Assembly (NCBI GenBank): GCA_903929325.1
Contig: CAIYUD010000085.1
Coordinates: 1 to 5,993, forward strand
Direction: 5' to 3'
DNA: 5,993 bases
Origin: an uncultured Opitutia bacterium
GTDB taxonomy: Bacteria > Verrucomicrobiota > Verrucomicrobiia > Opitutales > UBA953
A program made the position numbers and the translations under genes. This document shows, piece by piece, positions 1 to 5,115 of this stretch. How positions within the stretch are numbered: position 1 is the stretch's first letter; each line of letters starts with the position of its first letter. The notes beneath the pieces are model-generated. The model did no database searches and had not been told where the DNA came from. It saw nothing but the letters and a program-made list of their open reading frames with translations.

Positions 1-229
1 GCCCGAGCAAATGGGTAGAGACTGACCAGCAGCCGAGATCATTCTTAGAAAGCAAGGCCCAGAGAGATTCGACGTATCCTTTTTCTTTAACGGCACGTTG
101 GACGTCAAAGTGGTCGCCCCAACAAGCAAGCTCCACGCCATCGTAGCCCATAGCTTTTACCTTCGGCAGAAGTTCTTTCAGCGGTAGATCAGCCCATTGG
201 CCGGTAAAGAGTGTGACGGGACGTGACAT
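1..229 (-). CDS. Sugar phosphate isomerase/epimerase family protein, N-terminal part (cut by window edge)
   Basis: The first 76 residues of a protein that continues past the left window edge. The start ATG is at 227-229. It opens with a beta strand ending in LFTGQWADLPL, then a helix, then GYDGVELACWGDHFD (about residues 28-42) and GCWSVSTHLLG (66-76). This is the beta1-beta2-beta3 opening of the xylose-isomerase-like TIM-barrel family (AP endonuclease 2 fold). Glu33, His40 and His73 sit at strand ends, where this family places substrate or metal ligands. Such proteins are cytoplasmic isomerases, epimerases or sugar-derivative dehydratases, and the exact substrate cannot be told from this part. 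The gene follows xylB by 73 bases on the same strand, so a role in pentose or related sugar use is a fair inference. No Shine-Dalgarno sequence precedes the ATG; the bases just upstream are C-rich. The family call is fairly sure and the reaction is unknown. Confidence 0.85.
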   Translation of the reverse strand, partial: MSRPVTLFTGQWADLPLKELLPKVKAMGYDGVELACWGDHFDVQRAVKEKGYVESLWALLSKNDLGCWSVSTHLLG

Positions 230-302
230 GGGGTTGGGGGTATGCCGACAATCAAAGACAGGAACCGGAAAGAGGAAAGCAGGAAGACGCTCAGCGGGTT
301 AT
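230..302 (-). other. Pyrimidine-rich spacer between xylB and the TIM-barrel gene
   Basis: A 73-base gap between the xylB stop and the next start, the longest gap in the window. Read in the direction of transcription, 267-287 is a 21-base run with 20 pyrimidines. The last 11 bases before the ATG are C-rich with no purine-rich Shine-Dalgarno motif. I see no stable hairpin followed by a U run, so no terminator, and no convincing -35/-10 pair. It is probably a transcribed spacer inside an operon. A separate promoter for the downstream gene cannot be excluded. Confidence 0.5.
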
Positions 303-1832
303 CTAACGAAGAATAAGTGCCTTTAAGTCAGCCTCAAGGACTGCATAGGCCGGAGCCAACTCTTTGCGCGGGTTCAACAAACGTGATTCCGGTGCGCAAA
401 ATTTCGCCTCCAGAAGAGGAAGGGTGATGCCTAAGCCCGAATGTGCAGCACGCATGGCCGCCCCAAGTGCTGCAGAATCAGGAATTTTAATACGCTGAAC
501 AGGTACGCTGAAAACGTCTGCAAAAACTTGTGCGATCGCAGAATTCTCGGAAGCACCTCCCGTTAATCGTACGGCGTGAAGCGCCGTTCCAATCCATCGA
601 CTATGTAATCTTAGGTTTAAGGCTTGGCCTTCGACCGCAGCAAGGGCGAGCGACGCACCAACAACAGGGGCGCCCACCAACAACCGGCCAGCTTTGCGAC
701 GCGGTGTAATCTCGTCTTGTTCGAGTGGTAGCACTGCAGAGCGTGCAGGTACGGACGCCGACATCGCACGGGCGAAATCATCCCAATCACCTAAGCCGAG
801 TTCGCGGCGCACTGCCTCGCGTGCGAGTGAACCATTGCGAACACAAATTAAACTCATGGTCCCGCCAAGCGGATTACCAAAGGCATGACCAAACCCATCA
901 GGATCCGTACGCACACCGTCAATCGCCGCGAAAAGCGTATCGCTCGTTCCCAAGCTAACCACGATATGACCCGGGGTTGATGCACCCATACCAACTAGCG
1001 AGGATGGATTGTCACCAGATCCGATGACTATCTGACAGCGCGGCGAAAACCCATGGCGCAACACCAGCCATTGCGCAGCCAAACCCACAACCGCATCGTT
1101 GCGACCAATAGCCGGTAAACGACGCGCCAACTCAGGCGCAGTGGCAGCAAGCGCCTCAGGCGACCACGCACCGCGGGCAAGATCCATTAAGTTCATTCCA
1201 GCGCCGTCACCGGTATCAATCGGGGCGTCAACGCCCGCAAGCAGCGAGGTGATGAAGGATGAGACGAGATGCACGCGGCCAGTGCGCGACCAAGCAGCTG
1301 GCTCTATTCGCGCGAAGCGTGAGATCTGTGGGCCCGTAAAACGCGGCGTGGGAACAGAACCGGTGAGCTTGGCCACTGCGAGGTCGCCACCGAGCGCTCG
1401 GGAAATCCGCGCGCAATCCTCGCCAGTCGAATTATCCATCCAAATGGGTGATGTCGAACGGGTGAGGTGCGGCCGCACGGCCTCGGACCATGACTTGCTA
1501 GCGTGGTTACGGTGTAGGTCATCCTGCCAACAGGCATCGAGGTAGACACTGCCGTGCTGCTGGCCAGAAACGGCGACCGCTACAATCGAAGCTGGGTCAA
1601 TAATCTCTGCGAGACGGTCCAAGGCCAATTGAAGCGCGTCGACCCAAAGTAGCGGGTCGGCATGGACTTCGCCGTCACTCGCACCAGGGATGTAGCCACT
1701 GGGATGGCCCCGCTCTGGGAAGTCGGCGCCGAAATTAACAGCGGTGCGTGCAACAATCACACCAGCTTCGGCGTCGATAACCAAAGCGGTGACGCCTTGG
1801 GTTGAGAGGTCGAGGCCGAGCACCCGTGCCAT
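303..1832 (-). CDS. xylB: Xylulokinase (FGGY carbohydrate kinase family)
   Basis: A 509-residue cytoplasmic kinase that transfers the ATP gamma-phosphate to D-xylulose, giving D-xylulose 5-phosphate. The N-terminal FGGY domain (about 1-275) starts with the phosphate-binding GLDLSTQ (6-12). It carries the substrate-pocket motifs SGQQHGSVY (89-97) and WMDNST (131-136), then RFTGPQI (164-170). The catalytic base is Asp274 in GSGDNPSSL. The C-terminal ATPase domain has SLGTSDTLF (293-301) and the adenosine-site motif LTGGASEN (423-430). Length is normal for xylulokinase. Several stretches (GQQHGSVY, WMD.ST, RFTG.QI, LVSSF, PID..DG.GMNL, SLGTSDTLF, NGSL.RE, EITP) match what I recall of animal XYLB more closely than the E. 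coli enzyme. The start ATG lies 3 bases after the xylA stop (TGA-GCG-ATG) with no strong Shine-Dalgarno motif, so translation is probably coupled to xylA. The gene is complete and its function is secure. Confidence 0.96.
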   Translation of the reverse strand: MARVLGLDLSTQGVTALVIDAEAGVIVARTAVNFGADFPERGHPSGYIPGASDGEVHADPLLWVDALQLALDRLAEIIDPASIVAVAVSGQQHGSVYLDACWQDDLHRNHASKSWSEAVRPHLTRSTSPIWMDNSTGEDCARISRALGGDLAVAKLTGSVPTPRFTGPQISRFARIEPAAWSRTGRVHLVSSFITSLLAGVDAPIDTGDGAGMNLMDLARGAWSPEALAATAPELARRLPAIGRNDAVVGLAAQWLVLRHGFSPRCQIVIGSGDNPSSLVGMGASTPGHIVVSLGTSDTLFAAIDGVRTDPDGFGHAFGNPLGGTMSLICVRNGSLAREAVRRELGLGDWDDFARAMSASVPARSAVLPLEQDEITPRRKAGRLLVGAPVVGASLALAAVEGQALNLRLHSRWIGTALHAVRLTGGASENSAIAQVFADVFSVPVQRIKIPDSAALGAAMRAAHSGLGITLPLLEAKFCAPESRLLNPRKELAPAYAVLEADLKALILR

Positions 1833-1835
1833 CGC

Positions 1836-3149
1836 TCAGCGAATATACTCGTTAATTAAATTCTCGAGCATCTCTTGCCTACCCGACTCAAGCTTAGGCG
1901 AACGAATACCACGAGCGTACTCATCTAATTCAACCAGGCTCATCTTCCGTTTTTCGATTTTGCGGCCGATGACTGTATCCCATGTCCGATAGCGTTGACG
2001 GAGCGCCTCATCAAGGCGGCCATCTCGCAAAATAGCATCAGCTATCTGCAGGCCGCGCGCAAAGGCATCCATGCCGCCAATATGCGCATAAAAGAGATCG
2101 ATAGGCTCATGTGATTCGCGACGGCGCTTTGCGTCGAAATTAAGGCCACCCGTTGTCAATCCACCCATGCGCAGAATGCGCAGCATAATCTGCGTAGTCA
2201 GATAAATATCGGTCGGGAATTGATCCGTGTCCCAGCCGAGCAATGTATCCCCTCGATTCGCATCTACAGAACCTAACGCACCTGCGGCGATAGCCACTTC
2301 CATTTCATGCTCCATGCTGTGACCCGCTAACGTGGCATGGTTCGTTTCGAGATTTAATTTAAAGTGATCCAGCAAATCATGTTCGCGCAGAAAATTAAGG
2401 CAGGCGGCGGCGTCGGAATCATATTGGTGGGTCGATGGCTCGCGTGGCTTCGGCTCAATATAAAGCTGACCCTTAAACCCAATCTGCTTGGCATGTTTGA
2501 CTGCGAGGTGAAGAAGTTCAGCAAGGTGAGCCTGCTCGCGCTTTAAATCCGTGTTCAGGAGTGTCGCATAGCCTTCGCGGCCGCCCCAGAAAACATAACC
2601 TTTCCCGCCCAAGGCATGGGTGGCCTCCAACGCGTGCCTGACTTGGCTGGCAGCATAGGCAAATACATCGACCGATGGCGAGGTGGCGGCACCTTGCGCA
2701 AACCTGGGGTGCGCGAAAAGACAAGCTGTACCCCAGAGTAGTTTTTTTCCTGAAGCGCGCTGATGGGCTTTAAGCTCCTTGGTAACACGTGCGAGATTCG
2801 CATGGGCGACATCGAGCGTGTCGCCTTCAGGGGAGACGTCTCGATCGTGGAAGCAATAGAAGTCGATTTGGCACTTATCAAGGAACTCAAAAAACACTGG
2901 TATGCGGTGAAGCGCGTTATCGAGCGAGTCCGAGCCATCATCCCAGGGCATCAATGCTGTCGGCGAACCAAACGGGTCGCTTAAACCATTCCGCATGACG
3001 TGCCAATAGGCTGCCGCAAAGCGTAAATGGTCACGCATCGCTTTACCACCCACCTTAAGACTTGGGTTGTAATGCTTAAACGTCAGCGGGTCTTTAGACC
3101 GAGGCCCAGCATATTCAATCCTCGGTACATTTGGAAAATAACTTTTCAT
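1836..3149 (-). CDS. xylA: Xylose isomerase
   Basis: A 437-residue cytoplasmic enzyme that converts D-xylose to D-xylulose with two divalent metal ions; it usually works as a tetramer. Length and residue numbering match the long (class II, E. coli-like) family. FCFHDRDVSPEG carries catalytic His101 and Asp104. WGGREGY (188-194) lies in the substrate pocket. YIEPKP gives metal ligand Glu232, and NLETNHATLAGH gives Glu268 and His271. SVDANRGD gives Asp296, GWDTDQFPTD gives Asp307 and Asp309, and GGLNFDAKRR gives Asp339. No key residue is missing. The ATG at 3147-3149 starts MKSYFP, a usual N-terminus for the family. Upstream there is only an AAGG about 13 bases away, a weak ribosome site. A 6-base inverted repeat spans the start codon. 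The gene follows the anchored-protein gene by 24 bases and precedes xylB by 3, so xylAB is an operon. No regulator site could be recognised. Confidence 0.98.
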   Translation of the reverse strand: MKSYFPNVPRIEYAGPRSKDPLTFKHYNPSLKVGGKAMRDHLRFAAAYWHVMRNGLSDPFGSPTALMPWDDGSDSLDNALHRIPVFFEFLDKCQIDFYCFHDRDVSPEGDTLDVAHANLARVTKELKAHQRASGKKLLWGTACLFAHPRFAQGAATSPSVDVFAYAASQVRHALEATHALGGKGYVFWGGREGYATLLNTDLKREQAHLAELLHLAVKHAKQIGFKGQLYIEPKPREPSTHQYDSDAAACLNFLREHDLLDHFKLNLETNHATLAGHSMEHEMEVAIAAGALGSVDANRGDTLLGWDTDQFPTDIYLTTQIMLRILRMGGLTTGGLNFDAKRRRESHEPIDLFYAHIGGMDAFARGLQIADAILRDGRLDEALRQRYRTWDTVIGRKIEKRKMSLVELDEYARGIRSPKLESGRQEMLENLINEYIR

Positions 3150-3160
3150 AAATGGAAAAG
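3142..3160 (-). repeat. Perfect 6-base inverted repeat across the xylA start codon
   Basis: In transcript direction CTTTTC, then seven bases, then GAAAAG. The xylA ATG lies at the junction of the loop and the second arm. As RNA this would be a weak, A/U-rich hairpin holding the start codon; as DNA it is a short palindrome. A 6-base match in A/T-rich sequence can arise by chance, so a role in xylA translation is only a suggestion. Confidence 0.3.
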
Positions 3161-3173
3161 CGCCTTGGGATAA

Positions 3174-3734
3174 TTACTTCTTCTCGACTTCGGCTGCCTT
3201 GGCTCGGTTAAAAGCTGCGATGAGGTGCTGGCAAAGTTCTTCAGAAAGTGCGACCGCCTCGGCTTCGATTCGCTCGCGTCGGGCAAGTCGGACGGCGTCC
3301 GACTGCCAAATGTCATGCGGGATCATTCGAATCACACCATCAACTTCAACCGCATGCACCTCGACCACATGGATCTCACTACCTGCACCGTATTCGTCAA
3401 AAGCCGAGAAATGGTAACCCTCGATGCGGGCTTGGATTAGAGCATCATGCTCTTCGGTCTCAGCCACAACTGCGAGCCCACCTTGCGTAAGCTGATTGCG
3501 AATGGTAGCTTCGGTATCGTTACGGGCCCCGGCAACGATGTCATCGGAAGTCACTCTCAGCGCCACGCGCTTCATCCGTGCAAGCTCCATCGAGCGCACA
3601 CCAGGCGGTGGCAACTCTCTGCCGATTGAAGTAAGCTCTGTCGGCAAAGACCATGATGGCGCTGTTGACCGACCAACCCAAAACCCTGCGATACCTGCAA
3701 AGGCAATAAGGCTGATGGTCGCGACATGCTTCAT
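3174..3734 (-). CDS. Membrane-anchored protein of unknown function
   Basis: I do not recognise this protein of about 186 residues. The ATG at 3732-3734 (MKHVATISLI) is chosen. A TTG directly before it (3735-3737) is in frame and would add one residue. Residues 4-20 are a hydrophobic segment, and no signal peptidase site or lipobox cysteine follows, so it may stay as an N-terminal membrane anchor. A Pro/Ser-rich linker leads to a soluble domain (about 50-170). This has a strand (RVALRVTSDD), a helix with NQLTQGGLAVVAE, an Ala/Ile strand (ALIQARIEGYHF), paired strands (IHVVEVHAVEVDGVIRMI), DIWQSD, and a long Glu/Arg/Ala helix ending LIAAFNRAKAAEVEKK. This order resembles small periplasmic lipoproteins of the LptE or DUF4136 sort, but only in pattern. 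It lies 50 bases after the Cys/His-cluster gene and 24 bases before xylA, so it may share their transcript. Upstream is pyrimidine-rich with no Shine-Dalgarno motif. Confidence 0.8.
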   Translation of the reverse strand: MKHVATISLIAFAGIAGFWVGRSTAPSWSLPTELTSIGRELPPPGVRSMELARMKRVALRVTSDDIVAGARNDTEATIRNQLTQGGLAVVAETEEHDALIQARIEGYHFSAFDEYGAGSEIHVVEVHAVEVDGVIRMIPHDIWQSDAVRLARRERIEAEAVALSEELCQHLIAAFNRAKAAEVEKK

Positions 3735-3748
3735 CAATAAAGGGGTGC

Positions 3749-3780
3749 TTGACCGTGCCCCAGAATCCGCAGGCGGTCAA
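3749..3780 (-). repeat. Bulged inverted repeat (hairpin) between the 140- and 186-residue genes
   Basis: TTGACC pairs with GGTCAA, and inside these GCC pairs with GGC. That makes a 9-base-pair stem with a 2-base bulge on one side and a 12-base loop. It fills most of the 50-base gap between the stop at 3785 and the start at 3734. No U run follows on the transcript; the next bases are C-rich. It is therefore not a classical terminator. It could act as an RNA processing or stability element, or be a protein-binding palindrome. Confidence 0.4.
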
Positions 3781-3784
3781 CTAC

Positions 3785-4207
3785 TCAACGAGCCAAGAGC
3801 GTAACCCGGCGCTGAGGGTAACTTGCCCCAGCGTCTTTGACGTATTCATGGTTCCAATCCAAACGCACCGCGTCTCCGACTTTTAACTCCTTAGCAAATG
3901 CCAAAACGGTCGCACTAACCTCGTTACCCTCGACTAACGGCATCATAAATTGCGTGGCCTGGGGGTCACCGTGGTGTGGATTTGTTTTTTCGTAGGCAAT
4001 ATAGTCTACAATTCGGAAGATCGCTACGTCCTTAGCGTGTCCGCACTTATCTGGGCAAAGTGACGTCTTGTGGAGGCATGGCAAGTGGCGCACGCCTTCG
4101 TAGACCGCGTGAGTTGAATGCGTCGAAAGAATGTCGACCTGAGGGGCGGCTGCCCAAACAGGCGAAAGTCCGAGCAAGATGAGTAAGGCTAAGGACATTG
4201 AGCGCAT
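3785..4207 (-). CDS. Exported protein with a Cys/His cluster, function unknown
   Basis: A 140-residue protein with a clear signal peptide: MRSMSLALLILLGLSPVWA, hydrophobic core about 5-17, likely cleavage near Ala19-Ala21. The mature part begins with a His-rich stretch, then a compact cluster: His41, Cys44, His46, Cys51, Cys55 and His57 in HLPCLHKTSLCPDKCGHAKD. A beta-rich stretch follows (VAIFRIVDYIAYEK, then GDPQATQFMMP), and the protein ends with LKVGDAVRLDWNHEYVKDAGASYPQRRVTLL, which looks like an OB-like or small-barrel strand pattern. I recall similar short unnamed proteins from Verrucomicrobiota and Planctomycetota, but I know no assigned function. The cluster could bind a metal such as Zn or Cu, or the cysteines could form a disulfide. 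The ATG at 4205-4207 is chosen for the signal peptide; an in-frame ATG three codons on (4196-4198) is possible. It starts 42 bases after the 287-residue gene and ends 50 bases before the next gene. Confidence 0.8.
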   Translation of the reverse strand: MRSMSLALLILLGLSPVWAAAPQVDILSTHSTHAVYEGVRHLPCLHKTSLCPDKCGHAKDVAIFRIVDYIAYEKTNPHHGDPQATQFMMPLVEGNEVSATVLAFAKELKVGDAVRLDWNHEYVKDAGASYPQRRVTLLAR

Positions 4208-4249
4208 AGTTAATTTCTAATGCCAAAAACCTCTGCTGCCAACCTTTCA

Positions 4250-5113
4250 TCACTTAACAAATTCTAAGCTCGGATTACCCGGCACTTCTGAAAGCTCGTA
4301 GACCATTCGTAACCGTCCATCGGGTAACCAATGAAAATCCGTGAGTACGCCGTAGTAATAACCCTGTTCAGGCCTCATTCGGAAGATCCACTGCGAACCG
4401 CCCGTTTCGGGATAGTTCCATTGTGCTACATATCCCGTCTGAGGGGCAACCCGCGGCCAAAATAGCCCAGAAAACGCCTGCCCATCGCAGCCTGTGGCGA
4501 TCGACAATCCAAACGACTTTTGGCCCGGTCGCGGAGTTACCAGAAATCCAGCACCCTTTTCTGAATGCCACATTTCCAACTCCAAATTTTCTGAAGACAT
4601 ATGCATACCAAGCGATGTAGTCACCACGGTGCATTTACCTTTAATAAAAACGTCAGAACGCTTGCCAACGCCGATTGGAGGCGTGAACGCACCCATCATT
4701 AAATCAAAGCCGTGCGAGTTCCCGTCTTGCGGGAGCGAAGAAGTTAGGATCTCAAGTCGGCGAGATTTCACCTGCTCTAACTTTTTAACTAAAACTAGCT
4801 GAATAGACTTTTGCTCAGAGGCCACCCTCCTTGATGAAGTATAGAAACCGTCCGCAGACGCAGAAATAACTAACTGAGGCAAAGCGTGCTGACCTTCTAG
4901 TTTGGCGACTCCATTGACATCCGTCTTCGCGCTCAGTCGCTGTCGGCGAGCTGGCGCATTCCAAATATTAGATGCACTAACTGGCAAAGTTTCGCAGGCG
5001 ACATCAACAGACGACAAATGTCTGCCTTGTTCATCAACAACTTCGACTTGCAGATGAAAAACTGCCGCGAGGCACTGCAGACTCGACAATGTTACTATAG
5101 ATAATGTGCGCAT
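4250..5113 (-). CDS. Exported protein with N-terminal Ig-like/carboxypeptidase-regulatory-like domain
   Basis: A 287-residue protein that I cannot name. Residues 1-17 form a short hydrophobic signal-like segment; Cys14 is not in a good lipobox. Residues 19-110 have the pattern of a carboxypeptidase-regulatory-like or Ig-like beta sandwich: LQVEVVDEQGRHLSSVDVAC, then KTDVNGVAKL (63-72), LVISASADGFYTS (81-93) and a closing strand IQLVLVKK. The second part (about 115-287) is a beta-rich domain with FDLMMGAFTPPIGVGKRSDV (136-155), many aromatic residues, GYYYGVLTDFHWLPDGRLRMVYEL (251-274), and the ending PGNPSLEF. I recall similar second halves in unnamed Verrucomicrobiota proteins, with no function assigned. 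It probably acts outside the cytoplasm, perhaps binding a polymer or the cell surface; that is inference. It starts 2 bases after the hydrolase stop (TAA-CC-ATG), so the two are very likely co-translated. No Shine-Dalgarno motif precedes the start. Confidence 0.8.
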   Translation of the reverse strand: MRTLSIVTLSSLQCLAAVFHLQVEVVDEQGRHLSSVDVACETLPVSASNIWNAPARRQRLSAKTDVNGVAKLEGQHALPQLVISASADGFYTSSRRVASEQKSIQLVLVKKLEQVKSRRLEILTSSLPQDGNSHGFDLMMGAFTPPIGVGKRSDVFIKGKCTVVTTSLGMHMSSENLELEMWHSEKGAGFLVTPRPGQKSFGLSIATGCDGQAFSGLFWPRVAPQTGYVAQWNYPETGGSQWIFRMRPEQGYYYGVLTDFHWLPDGRLRMVYELSEVPGNPSLEFVK

Positions 5114-5115
5114 GG

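Noticed and set aside
1099..1545. 148-codon plus-strand open frame opposite xylB
   Set aside because: It lies wholly opposite a well-conserved kinase, its product is Ala/Arg/Ser-rich with no recognisable motif, and it looks like a shadow of xylB codon use.
3735..3737. TTG as the start of the anchored protein
   Set aside because: An ATG follows directly and gives the same anchor; the TTG would add only one residue.
3749..3780. Rho-independent terminator
   Set aside because: The stem is bulged, the loop is long, and no U run follows on the transcribed strand.
3496..3804. 102-codon plus-strand open frame opposite the anchored-protein gene
   Set aside because: It has no domain, signal or ribosome site and overlaps a more credible gene with a hydrophobic anchor.
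4047..4253. 68-codon minus-strand frame whose ATG overlaps the stop of the 287-residue gene (TGATG)
   Set aside because: The junction looks like coupling, but the product has no coherent features and overlaps the 140-residue gene, whose signal peptide and Cys/His cluster favour the other frame.
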